Shown here piece after piece: positions 1 through 7,713 of a stretch of 45,112 nucleotides of DNA. Location of the stretch: NCBI GenBank assembly GCA_003233115.1, contig QIKV01000021.1, positions 1 to 45,112 on the forward strand. The letters are read 5' to 3'. The translations under genes and the position numbers were made by a program. Positions within the stretch are counted from its first letter, which is position 1. Each line of letters opens with the position of its first letter. The notes beneath the pieces were generated by a model, which was not told where the DNA came from, made no database searches, and saw nothing but the letters and a program-made list of their open reading frames with translations. Source of the DNA: Oceanospirillales bacterium. Lineage in GTDB: Bacteria > Pseudomonadota > Gammaproteobacteria > Xanthomonadales > SZUA-36.

Positions 1-308
1 TGCGTATCAATCTCGCTTGTGGTATTGAAAGCTCGGTTAAAGTCTGTTTCGGCGACCGATGTATCGCTGGTACCAAAATCCCGGTTCGCCCCGCCGGTCA
101 GGGTCGGCAGCAGATTTGCCCAGGCCTGGCGTTTGTTTTCACCGGTGGCTTCCATGCGATTTTCTGCCGCCTTCAATTGCGGATCGTTTTTGACCGCCAG
201 ATCATGTACGCCGACCAGGTCAATGGCCAGTGCTGATGCGGACATAAATGGTGCAATAAATAATGCAGCAGCCATCAACAGCCTGTGATTTTTAGCATTG
301 AACTGCAT
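1..308 (-). CDS. tolC: TolC-family outer membrane efflux protein, N-terminal part (cut by window start)
   Basis: Reading the minus strand from an ATG at 308 gives an open frame to the window edge (102 codons seen). It begins with a signal peptide (MQFNAKNHRLLMAAALFIAP, then a small-residue cleavage region ending SASALA) followed by DLVGVHDLAVKNDPQLKAAE. That is the first helix pattern of TolC/OprM-type trimeric outer membrane channels (Asp-Leu start, NDP-L-A). A ribosome site AGGAG lies at about 313-317. TolC forms the exit duct for tripartite exporters and type I secretion. The MacB-like exporter operon 6 kb away, on the same strand, could use it, but that is inference. The C-terminal three quarters are outside the window, so completeness cannot be judged. 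Confidence 0.85.
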   Translation of the reverse strand, partial: MQFNAKNHRLLMAAALFIAPFMSASALAIDLVGVHDLAVKNDPQLKAAENRMEATGENKRQAWANLLPTLTGGANRDFGTSDTSVAETDFNRAFNTTSEIDT

Positions 309-327
309 AACCAACTCCTGGATTCTG

Positions 328-987
328 TTAAAATTCGAAATGCGGCGTTTTTCCGGCATTGATCAACCTTGCCAGGTCCGTTTCAAACAAACTTTCTTCG
401 CGCCATTCTGTTGCATTTAACCGGGTTAGCAGTTTTGCCTCCATCGCGGGTGACTCACCACAAATAACAAACAAGCGGCCACGGGGGTTGACCCAACCGG
501 GGAAGTGCTCCGGCACACTCAGCACAGAACCGGTTACGACCACCACATCATGGGCCTGCTCAGGCTGCCACCCGGTCATGACATCACCGGTCTCAAATTC
601 AACATTGTGGATGTCTTTTTCTTTTAACTTTCCCGCTGCTTCACTGGAAAATTGTTCATAAATATCAACACTGACAACCCGCTCCGCCATCTGTGCCAGG
701 CAAGCGGTAACAAACCCGCTACCCGTACCTATCTCCAGCACCGTCTCATCCGCTTGCAAGCCCAGGGCCTGCAACAGGCGGCCCTCGACTACCGGTTTCA
801 TCATGTTCTGACCATGGTCCAGCGGAATTGCAAGGTCTGCAAAGGCCATTTTCCTGTACCGGACAGGTACAAAATCCTCCCGCTGGCTGCTTTCCAACAG
901 CCCCAGGACACGCCCGTCCAGTACGTCCCAGGGCCTTATCTGCTGTTCGACCATGTTAAATCTGGCCTGATCAAAATTCATTTTCAT
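328..987 (-). CDS. protein-L-isoaspartate O-methyltransferase-like protein
   Basis: A 219-residue cytosolic SAM-dependent methyltransferase. SAM motif I is visible as LEIGTGSGF (residues 84-92), followed by the acidic post-I strand VVSVDIYEQ. The N-terminal NMVEQQIRPW and REDFVP blocks are characteristic of the PIMT family, which repairs isoaspartyl residues in aged proteins. In place of the usual Ser/Thr-rich TISQP-type active-site loop the sequence has GQNMMKP (59-65), so catalytic repair activity is uncertain; PIMT-like relatives next to tolC are common in gammaproteobacteria. The start at 987 has GGGAG nine bases upstream. The gene ends 19 bp before the tolC start on the same strand and probably forms an operon with it. 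Confidence 0.85.
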   Translation of the reverse strand: MKMNFDQARFNMVEQQIRPWDVLDGRVLGLLESSQREDFVPVRYRKMAFADLAIPLDHGQNMMKPVVEGRLLQALGLQADETVLEIGTGSGFVTACLAQMAERVVSVDIYEQFSSEAAGKLKEKDIHNVEFETGDVMTGWQPEQAHDVVVVTGSVLSVPEHFPGWVNPRGRLFVICGESPAMEAKLLTRLNATEWREESLFETDLARLINAGKTPHFEF

Positions 988-1335
988 CGGTTCTCACTCC
1001 CACCGGTCTGCATTTTCTGTGCGCCTGTAAATCCATCAAACAAGATTAACGCCTGCCCCCGGCGAGGCAATGCACAGACTGCCGCTTTTAGGGCCGGGGC
1101 TTTAAGTGCCATAAGTCACAAGCCGGAATAATCACAGTTCGATTCAAAAAAACTGACTTCAACACCGGCTTGCGGTTTCTCCATTTTACAGCACCCTGAA
1201 TAATATTGACGCTCAACATGAAATTTGGGTTACCTTGTAATTTGGCGGTATTATCCCAAGTTGGGGCAGAGTCTGCTCGAATAAAGGCCAATAAAAATTG
1301 CTTTTACGCGAAATAGAATACAAAGGAATCCGGTC
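988..1335. other. 348-bp divergent intergenic region
   Basis: No gene is supported here. The region separates the minus-strand methyltransferase from the plus-strand ECF sigma gene and must hold both promoters. The part nearest the sigma gene is AT-richer and holds the candidate promoter and dyad listed separately. I see no riboswitch or RNA gene signature. Confidence 0.6.
1225..1265 (+). promoter_or_regulatory. candidate sigma-70-like promoter with operator-like dyad
   Basis: TTGGGT (1225-1230) and TATTAT (1249-1254) are separated by 18 bp. Directly after the -10 is the dyad CCCAA-g-TTGGG (1255-1265), which would overlap the transcription start. It lies 71-111 bp before the ECF sigma start. 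The match is modest, so this is only a candidate. Confidence 0.3.
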
Positions 1336-1863
1336 ATGACAAATGATACGGATAGAACAAGGCGCTTCAACGAGCTTGCCGAAGCCTATTCGACTGACTT
1401 GTACCGCTACGCCATGTGGATTTGTGGAAATGATGCACTGGCCAAAGACCTGGTTCAGGAAACGTTTCTGAGAGCATGGCGGGCACTGGACAGCCTGAAA
1501 GATATTGGGGCCGCGAAAAGCTGGTTGATTACGATATTACGGCGGGAATATGCCCGTACCTTCGAACGCAAGGTACCCAAGTTCACCGACGTGGAAAAAG
1601 TCGTTGTTGCGGATGATAGCGAGCTTGAGCCTGACGAGCAGGCAGAACGTGACTTGTTACGCAAGGGCATTTTGAAACTGGATCCGAAATACCGGGATCC
1701 ATTGTTGTTACAGGTGGTGTTCGGACATAGCTGCGCGGAAATTTCCGAGCAATTGGGAACCAGTAAAAGCGCGGTAATGACACAGTTGTTCCGGGCGCGG
1801 GAAAAATTGAAAGCACAGATGCAAAAAGATGGAGTAACGGGCAATGTCCATGAACTTATTTGA
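1336..1863 (+). CDS. ECF-family RNA polymerase sigma factor
   Basis: 175 residues with the two-domain layout of extracytoplasmic-function sigma factors. Sigma region 2 spans about residues 10-80 (LVQETFLRAWRAL is region 2.2; the SWLITILRREYAR block is 2.3/2.4). Region 4 spans about 110-165, with a helix-turn-helix ending SAVMTQLFRAREKL. AAGGA at about 1322 sets the start. The downstream gene overlaps its end by 20 bp and encodes a membrane DUF3379 protein, the usual neighbour of this ECF group and the likely anti-sigma factor. The signal and regulon are not visible from the sequence. Confidence 0.92.
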   Translation: MTNDTDRTRRFNELAEAYSTDLYRYAMWICGNDALAKDLVQETFLRAWRALDSLKDIGAAKSWLITILRREYARTFERKVPKFTDVEKVVVADDSELEPDEQAERDLLRKGILKLDPKYRDPLLLQVVFGHSCAEISEQLGTSKSAVMTQLFRAREKLKAQMQKDGVTGNVHELI

Positions 1864-2560
1864 GTTCAAAAGATTGATTGGCGCGGATCCCTGGAACCGG
1901 GATCCCAAGACTTTGCGTGCCCGCAATTCTGCACCGGAATTTGAGCGGGCCGCAAGCGATGTTGAAGCGTTTGAGCATAAACTGCAATCCGCATTACATG
2001 TGCAGCCTCCTGCCGATCTACTCGCTGACATTAAAAACATCAGCCACCAGCCAGTTCAGCGGCGCAACTGGATGCCACTGGCGCTGGCCGCCAGCCTGGT
2101 GATTGCATTCGGTGCGGTAGGCATAGCCTGGAAACAGTCGCACAGGTGGAACAGCGTTGAAGCCTATATTACCGATCACTACGCACAGGATGGCGCTATT
2201 TTACTCGGACGGGCTTCAGAACCAGTGCCGGCACAGGATGTCAACAGAATCATGGCCCGCCTGAATGCATCCATCGGGCAACAACTTGCCGGCCGGGTCA
2301 AGTTTATTAAATTCTGCCCGACCCCCAGGGGCCGTGGCGCCCACATGATAATCAGCACGGACCAGGGGCCCATCACCGTTGTCTTCATGCCTGAAACACG
2401 GGTGACCGATGGTGAAATGGTTAAATTTGACCAGATGCATGCGTATTTGATAAACCTCAAGCACGGCTCGGCTGCGATCATTGGCCTGTCTTCACAACCT
2501 GTTAAAAGCCTTGAGACCATGGTCAGGAATTCCCTTAAAACCGGTATGATCGGTGCCTGA
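1844..2560 (+). CDS. DUF3379 membrane protein, probable anti-sigma factor
   Basis: 238 residues. The N-terminal cytoplasmic part (1-75) carries the DUF3379 hallmark FKRLIGADPWNRDP and a helix around EAFEHKLQSAL. One transmembrane helix follows at about 77-96, then a periplasmic domain of about 140 residues. The single-span topology and 20-bp overlap with the upstream ECF sigma gene fit a membrane-anchored anti-sigma factor that would hold the sigma factor at the inner membrane. DUF3379 itself has no proven biochemical function that I know of, so the role comes from context. No zinc-binding HxxxCxxC motif is present. A GGAG lies nine bases before ATG 1844; a second in-frame ATG follows two codons later. 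Confidence 0.8.
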   Translation: MSMNLFEFKRLIGADPWNRDPKTLRARNSAPEFERAASDVEAFEHKLQSALHVQPPADLLADIKNISHQPVQRRNWMPLALAASLVIAFGAVGIAWKQSHRWNSVEAYITDHYAQDGAILLGRASEPVPAQDVNRIMARLNASIGQQLAGRVKFIKFCPTPRGRGAHMIISTDQGPITVVFMPETRVTDGEMVKFDQMHAYLINLKHGSAAIIGLSSQPVKSLETMVRNSLKTGMIGA

Positions 2561-2599
2561 ACCCGGCAACCTTAGCCGCGCTGCCCGATAGCTTTTCCG

Positions 2600-2640
2600 A
2601 CCCCGTGTCCGGTTCGGGGTGTAAATTGTACTTTTTACAC
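2600..2640 (+). terminator. candidate hairpins after the ECF/DUF3379 operon
   Basis: Two adjacent inverted repeats lie in the gap before the DUF2333 gene: ACCCCG (2600-2605) with CGGGGT (2615-2620), and GTGTAAA (2619-2625) with TTTACAC (2634-2640). The two share two bases, so only one can form fully. There is no long T-tract, so termination is only possible. Confidence 0.3.
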
Positions 2641-2684
2641 TTCCGGCACATGTATTTGACCTGAAATCTGTTATCTTTTACCGC

Positions 2685-3665
2685 ATGAAACGTAAACTAT
2701 GGATAGCGGTTCCTGCCGTGCTTGTTGTAATTATTGGCGGCATGATGTTCTGGTATAACCACGAACCGGATCTGTTCGACCCGGTGGCGCGGACCCGCCT
2801 GCATATGCAGGCCCACAATCACACCATTGTGACCGGCACAATCACCACTTCCGCCCTGCTTGAAGTGGTCGATGGATTACAGAACAAACGTGGCGGTTAT
2901 CTTTCCAATGACATCATGCCACCGTGGGTTTTTCTCGATAACGTCCCCAACTGGGAGTTCGGTGTGCTCACCCAGGTGCGTGACCTGGCACGGACCATGC
3001 GTAACGACTTCAGCCGCTCACAAACTCAGTCAGCCGAAGACCCGGACCTGTCACAGGCGGATCCACTATTCAACTACGCCAATGACCGCTGGTTAATACC
3101 TTCCACCGAGGGCAAATATCGCGAGGGCATGAAATTCCTGGAGTCCTACCTGACCCGGCTATCAGACCCGAACCAGCCTGACGCCCAGTTTTATGCCCGC
3201 GCGGACAACCTCCGTAGCTGGTTGGGGCTGGTGGAAAAGCGTCTGGGCTCATTGTCACAACGGTTGTCGGCCAGTGTCGGCCAGCGCCGTTTGAACACGG
3301 ATTTGGCCGGTGATACCGCCGCCAGGCAATCCACTGCTGCCGAAGGCGATATAGAAGTGAAAACACCCTGGCTGAAGATTGACGACGTCTTCTACGAAGC
3401 CCGTGGCAGCACCTGGGCGCTGATCCATTTCCTCAAAGCAATGGAAGTGGATTTTAATGATGTTCTGCGCAAGAAAAATGCGCTGGTCAGCTTTCGCCAG
3501 ATTATTCGTGAGTTGGAATCCACCCAGGAACCGCTGCGCTCGCCGATGGTCCTGAACGGCAGCAAGTACGGTATTTTTGCGAACCACTCGCTGGTCATGG
3601 CCAATTACATTTCGCGAGCCAATGCCGCCATCATTGACCTGCGCTTCCTGTTGCAGCAGGGCTGA
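2685..3665 (+). CDS. DUF2333 family inner-membrane-anchored protein
   Basis: 326 residues. An N-terminal signal anchor (about 5-24) is followed by a large periplasmic region with the conserved DUF2333 blocks: the VTGTITTSALLEVVD start, GGYLSNDIMPP, DNVPNWEFGVLTQVRD and RNDFSRSQTQS, and later STWALIHFLKAM. The family is conserved in gammaproteobacteria and has no established function that I can name. The gene stands alone, 51 bp before the amidase gene. The start at 2685 directly precedes the hydrophobic anchor and gives a normal length. Function unknown; the family call is firm. Confidence 0.85.
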   Translation: MKRKLWIAVPAVLVVIIGGMMFWYNHEPDLFDPVARTRLHMQAHNHTIVTGTITTSALLEVVDGLQNKRGGYLSNDIMPPWVFLDNVPNWEFGVLTQVRDLARTMRNDFSRSQTQSAEDPDLSQADPLFNYANDRWLIPSTEGKYREGMKFLESYLTRLSDPNQPDAQFYARADNLRSWLGLVEKRLGSLSQRLSASVGQRRLNTDLAGDTAARQSTAAEGDIEVKTPWLKIDDVFYEARGSTWALIHFLKAMEVDFNDVLRKKNALVSFRQIIRELESTQEPLRSPMVLNGSKYGIFANHSLVMANYISRANAAIIDLRFLLQQG

Positions 3666-3716
3666 GCATACCAGCCTCTGCTGGCGGCAGTTGTCAAACG
3701 GGCTCTGTAAATCTGT

Positions 3717-4286
3717 ATGACACTGGAAATACGACTGCGGCCACTGTCTTATGTTGAGCGGCTGGAAAGCCGCACAACCGACACCATTGAACTGGTGGTT
3801 ATCCATTGCACCGAACTTCCTGACCTGGACACCGCCAGAAGCTGGGGTGAAAAAGAAATTCACCCGGACAGCCGCACCGGTAACAGCGGGCACTTCTATG
3901 TCGATCGCGATGGCAGTGTTGAGGAATGGGTTCCAGCCAGCCGCGTTGCTCATCACAGCAGGGGTTACAATGCAAAAAGTGTTGGCATTGAGCTGGTTAA
4001 CCGTGGCCGCTATCCGGACTGGTTCCACTCTGCAAAGCAGCAAATGACAGAGCCCTATTCACCCCTGCAGATTCAGGCCCTGGTGGTGCTGTTGAACGAA
4101 CTTACCTTAAACCTGCCCGGGCTGAAGCAGGTCGCCGGGCATGAAGACCTGGATACAACTTTGATAGCGGCCGATAATAGTCCGAACATCATGATCAGGC
4201 GCAAAACTGACCCGGGGCCCCGTTTCCCCTGGCATGACGTGCTTGGTGGGATACCACTTAAACGCTGGATTGGCCCGAAAATTTGA
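3717..4286 (+). CDS. AmpD-type N-acetylmuramoyl-L-alanine amidase (amidase_2 family)
   Basis: 189 residues with the zinc amidase fold that cleaves the bond between N-acetylmuramic acid and L-alanine in peptidoglycan or its fragments. The expected zinc ligands are visible: His30 in VVIHCTE, His142 in AGHEDLD and Asp165 in KTDPGP. Glu92 in GIELVN matches the catalytic-side glutamate. No signal peptide is seen, which points to cytosolic muropeptide recycling like AmpD. However, the family also includes other amidases and the sequence is only moderately AmpD-like, so no symbol is given. The stop codon overlaps the next gene's start by four bases, suggesting translational coupling. Confidence 0.85.
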   Translation: MTLEIRLRPLSYVERLESRTTDTIELVVIHCTELPDLDTARSWGEKEIHPDSRTGNSGHFYVDRDGSVEEWVPASRVAHHSRGYNAKSVGIELVNRGRYPDWFHSAKQQMTEPYSPLQIQALVVLLNELTLNLPGLKQVAGHEDLDTTLIAADNSPNIMIRRKTDPGPRFPWHDVLGGIPLKRWIGPKI

Positions 4287-4882
4287 AAATCAAAAGAAAA
4301 ATTAAAAGAATATGTGTGTACTGCGGTTCCAGCCCTGGAAAAAACCCGGCCTTCACACAGGCTGCGGCCAGTCTTGCGCGGGAAATGTGCAGCCGTGACA
4401 TCGGGCTGGTTTATGGCGGGGCGGCGGTGGGCGTCATGGGGGCGGTGGCGGATGCGGTACTCGAAGCCGGCGGGGAAGCGATCGGCGTTATACCTAAGAG
4501 CCTGGCAGTGAAAGAAGTTGCCCACGATAACCTTGCAGAACTGCACGTGGTGGCCTCCATGCATGAGCGAAAAGCGATGATGGCAGAATTAGCCGATGGT
4601 TTTATTGCGCTACCGGGGGGCTGGGGCACGCTGGAGGAAATTTTTGAGATGCTGACCTGGGCGCAACTTGGCTTTCATGACAAGCCCTGCGGCCTGTTCA
4701 ACGCGGAAGGTTATTTTGACCACCTGCTCGAGTTTCTTGAAAATGCTTTCGCACAGCAATTTGTCAACGAGCTTTACCGTCCCTTATTAATAACCGCTGC
4801 TGAATCCACGTCATTACTGGACCGGTTCGCTGTTTACCAGGCACCCAACGTGCGCAAGTGGATGGGTGAAGACGAGTTATAA
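4283..4882 (+). CDS. LOG family protein (TIGR00730-type nucleotide phosphoribohydrolase)
   Basis: 199 residues with a Rossmann-type fold. The LOG signature PGGWGTLEE is at residues 111-119, with HERKAMM at 94-100 just before it and VYGGAAVGVMGAVAD at 43-57. LOG proteins release the base from nucleoside 5'-monophosphates; in plants and some bacteria this activates cytokinins, while in most bacteria the physiological substrate is unclear. The best start is a TTG at 4283 within the TTGA overlap with the amidase stop. It gives the usual KRICVYCGSSPG beginning, and no ATG or GTG fits better. No strong ribosome site is seen, consistent with coupling. Confidence 0.85.
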   Translation: MKIKRKIKRICVYCGSSPGKNPAFTQAAASLAREMCSRDIGLVYGGAAVGVMGAVADAVLEAGGEAIGVIPKSLAVKEVAHDNLAELHVVASMHERKAMMAELADGFIALPGGWGTLEEIFEMLTWAQLGFHDKPCGLFNAEGYFDHLLEFLENAFAQQFVNELYRPLLITAAESTSLLDRFAVYQAPNVRKWMGEDEL

Positions 4883-4955
4883 GTTTTACCGCCTGGCGCG
4901 CGTCATGGTTACCGGCCTTGATGTATCATGGGGTAAAGTTGATGAGGTGTTTACC

Positions 4956-5276
4956 ATGAAATTCATTTATTTTCTGTTGGGCGTTGTGCTGATGCTGCTG
5001 GTATTCAATCCCGCCATGGCAAAACAATCCCGTGAAGAAATTCAGGCAAAACTGGATGGCACCTGCGAAGCTGCGCGGCAGCAGAAGCTGACGCCGATGA
5101 GGAGACAGCTTGTAGAAGCGTGCGTGGCTAAAAAGGAATTCCCCAGCCGGAAAGAATGTGCAGCATTCTATGCAGATTACGGTGAACGCATGGGTCGGCG
5201 GGCACCCTTGTTTTATGACCTGCCCGAATGCGTTACCGCATTTGAGTACAACCAGTCATCCAGAAGCCGGAATTAA
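4956..5276 (+). CDS. small secreted four-cysteine protein of unknown function
   Basis: 106 residues from ATG 4956, which has GAGG eight bases upstream. An upstream in-frame ATG at 4866 would bury the signal peptide and overlap the previous gene, so I reject it. The signal peptide ends near AMA (residues 20-22). The mature part has four cysteines (37, 56, 68, 92), enough for two disulfides, and a conserved-looking end around LFYDLPECVTAFEY. I have the impression of similar uncharacterised gammaproteobacterial proteins but know no function. It sits between the LOG gene and nnrS. Confidence 0.7.
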   Translation: MKFIYFLLGVVLMLLVFNPAMAKQSREEIQAKLDGTCEAARQQKLTPMRRQLVEACVAKKEFPSRKECAAFYADYGERMGRRAPLFYDLPECVTAFEYNQSSRSRN

Positions 5277-5294
5277 CCCGAATATCTGAAATAA

Positions 5295-6446
5295 ATGCCA
5301 ACCCCGGTTTTACTCAGCTATGCGTTCCGGCCCTTCTTTCTACTGAACGGAATCTTCGCAACCCTGATCATTTTGGTGTGGGTAATGACCCTGCATGGAT
5401 CAGGTCTGAGCGGAGTTACCCCGTTGTGGCACAGCCATGAAATGCTGGTCGGGTTTGCCATGGCAGCGGTGGCTGGCTTTAGCCTGACGGCAGTAGCCAA
5501 CTGGACCGGCAGGCCAGCCATTCGCGGTGCACCACTGGCCTGGTTGGTATTTTTCTGGCTGGCAGGGCGCCTGGCCATGCTGCTTACCGGCTGGCTCCCG
5601 GTCAGCCTGGTGGCCCTGCTGGACATGCTGTTCCCGTTGTTTCTTAGCGCCCTGCTCGGGCGCGAAATCTTTGGCGGTAAAAGTAAACGGAACTATAGCC
5701 TTGTCGCCATTGCAGTTTTTCTGGCCTTGCTCAATGGCATTTATCATCTCGGCGCTCACCAGGTATTGATGGGTGGTGACAGAATTGCCATTTATCTTTT
5801 GATCCACACCATATTGCTGCTGGTGACCATCATCGCCGGCCGAATCATACCTGCCTTTACAGCTAACTGGCTGCGCACGCAGGGCCAGAACCGGCTACCG
5901 GTTATCAGCGCTGGCGTGGACCGCACAGCGCTGGCGTTGACCCTGCTGGTGGGCCTGTCTGCAAGCTTTGCGCCACAGCATCCGGCCACCGGTATTTTGG
6001 CATTCGCTGCTGCCGCGGTGCATGGTTTCAGGCTCAGTCGCTGGCGGGGTTTTGCAACGACTTCCAACCCGCTGTTGTTTGTACTGCACGTTGCCTATGC
6101 CTGGTTCCCGATCGGCTATACCCTGCTGGGTTTCGCCGTTTTCGGTTGGTTGTTTACGCCAACCTCTGCGCTGCACGCCTTAACCATGGGCGCCATTGGC
6201 AACATGGTGCTCGCTGTCATGACCCGGGTTTCACTGGGTCACAGCGGCCGGCCATTGCAAGCCGCCAGGGCAACGGTACTGGCTTACTGGCTGTTAATGA
6301 TCGCCGTGTTAATCCGGATACTGGGGCCGCTGACAGGAGAAAGCTACCTGCTGATGATCGACCTGTCGGCCACCGGCTGGATGCTGGCCTTTGCGATTTT
6401 TGTGTGGGTTTACTGGCCGATACTGACGGGTTCGAAGGTGCCTTGA
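5295..6446 (+). CDS. nnrS: NnrS family multi-pass membrane protein
   Basis: 383 residues, almost entirely hydrophobic, with about 10-12 membrane helices. It shows the NnrS signature WHSHEMLVGF (residues 45-54) followed by GFSLTAVANWTG (61-72); His46 and His48 are the likely metal or heme ligands. NnrS is a heme- and copper-containing inner membrane protein known from denitrifiers and linked to protection against nitric oxide stress. No nitrite or NO reductase gene lies nearby, so here it may be a stand-alone NO-defence gene. It ends nine bases from the convergent exporter permease. Confidence 0.88.
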   Translation: MPTPVLLSYAFRPFFLLNGIFATLIILVWVMTLHGSGLSGVTPLWHSHEMLVGFAMAAVAGFSLTAVANWTGRPAIRGAPLAWLVFFWLAGRLAMLLTGWLPVSLVALLDMLFPLFLSALLGREIFGGKSKRNYSLVAIAVFLALLNGIYHLGAHQVLMGGDRIAIYLLIHTILLLVTIIAGRIIPAFTANWLRTQGQNRLPVISAGVDRTALALTLLVGLSASFAPQHPATGILAFAAAAVHGFRLSRWRGFATTSNPLLFVLHVAYAWFPIGYTLLGFAVFGWLFTPTSALHALTMGAIGNMVLAVMTRVSLGHSGRPLQAARATVLAYWLLMIAVLIRILGPLTGESYLLMIDLSATGWMLAFAIFVWVYWPILTGSKVP

Positions 6447-6455
6447 CAGTCCCTG

Positions 6456-7706
6456 CTATTCCGCGTGCAATGCGCGAATGGGGTCCAGTGCTGCCGCCTG
6501 ACGGGCCGGATACCAGCCAAAAACAACGCCTGTAAGCAGGCAGATACTCACTGACAACAAGATGGCTGCCAGTGACCAGCCAACCGGCCAGCCGGCAAAT
6601 AGCTGGATGACAAACGCCAGCGCCAGGCCAAAGAAAATCCCAATTAAAGCACCCAGCGAAGCCACTGTCGCGGATTCCACCAGGAACTGTAACTGAATAT
6701 CCCGTTTGCGAGCACCCAGCGCACGCAACAAGCCAATTTCCCGGGTGCGTTCAAGCACCGTTGCCAGCATGATATTCATAATTCCAATACCCCCCACCAA
6801 CAGCGAAATGCCGGCAATGGCAGACATGACAATGGTAAAAATCTGCTGGGTTTTCTGCTGTTGCTTGAGCAGGGCAGCCGGGATAATGATGGCATAGTCT
6901 TTTTCCCCGCCATGGCGGCGAGACAGCAGGTGGTTGACGGTCAGCGCCGCTAGCTGGGGATCTGCTTTTTTGTCCAGCTTGAGCCTGACAGCATCCAACT
7001 CGCTCTCAAGTGGCTCAAATTTAAGCCGCTTTAGCGCGGTTGCAAGCGGTATGAACACCCGGTTGCGATCGCCACCCAGGCTAATGCCCTGAAACTCATC
7101 TTTGCTCAGGTCGCGGTCCTGCAACACACCGATGACCGTAACCCAAAGATAGTTGATTTTTACCGGTTGGCCCACCGGGTTACCCTCCGGAAACAGGCTC
7201 CTGGCTGCCTGAGCACCGAGCACGGCCACCTGTGCGTAATATTTATTGTCTTCAGCATTGATTTTTCGGCCTTTTGCAACCTTCAGACTGGCCAGTGCAA
7301 AATACTCAGGAGATACGGCCAGCACTTGTGCGTCAGATGATGCCTGACTGGAAAACAGGCTCCAGGCCTTGATCTTTTTCTCTGAGCTGACACCCTCAAC
7401 GTCCGGCAGTGTCTGCACCATGGCCCGCACATCACTTTGCGACAGACCCACACTATGTTCGCGAATTTGCGTCAGCGTAGCGGCATCAAAATCACGTGAC
7501 TCAATCAGTATATTGCGCAAACCCATGGATTCGATCAGACGCAGCGCTTCCTGTTTGGCCCCTTCTCCAATACTTAGCATGGCGATAACAGCCCCCACAC
7601 CGAACACCATGCCCAGCAAGGTTAAGGCAGTACGCAATTTATGTTGCCGCAATTGCTCAACCGCGTGCCACAGGTCTTGCGTTCCCAGGCCTTTTACCAG
7701 CATCAT
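6456..7706 (-). CDS. MacB-like ABC transporter permease
   Basis: 416 residues from ATG 7706 (MMLVKGLG). The longer frame from 7814 runs inside the upstream adaptor gene and is rejected. Topology is that of MacB/FtsX-type permeases: one helix near the N terminus (LTLLGMVFGVGAVIAML), a periplasmic MacB-PCD domain of about 220 residues, then three helices. The first of these is in GGIGIMNIMLATVLERTREIG, the classic motif of the family, with the coupling segment LLRALGARK after it. Such permeases do not pump through the membrane but transmit ATPase motion to a periplasmic adaptor. It is the last gene of the exporter operon, seven bases after the third adaptor. Confidence 0.88.
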   Translation of the reverse strand: MMLVKGLGTQDLWHAVEQLRQHKLRTALTLLGMVFGVGAVIAMLSIGEGAKQEALRLIESMGLRNILIESRDFDAATLTQIREHSVGLSQSDVRAMVQTLPDVEGVSSEKKIKAWSLFSSQASSDAQVLAVSPEYFALASLKVAKGRKINAEDNKYYAQVAVLGAQAARSLFPEGNPVGQPVKINYLWVTVIGVLQDRDLSKDEFQGISLGGDRNRVFIPLATALKRLKFEPLESELDAVRLKLDKKADPQLAALTVNHLLSRRHGGEKDYAIIIPAALLKQQQKTQQIFTIVMSAIAGISLLVGGIGIMNIMLATVLERTREIGLLRALGARKRDIQLQFLVESATVASLGALIGIFFGLALAFVIQLFAGWPVGWSLAAILLSVSICLLTGVVFGWYPARQAAALDPIRALHAE

Positions 7707-7713
7707 TTCAACA

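Noticed and set aside
3255-4043. 262-codon minus-strand open frame opposite the DUF2333 and amidase genes
   Set aside because: It spans two well-supported genes on the other strand and its translation shows no domain or ribosome site.
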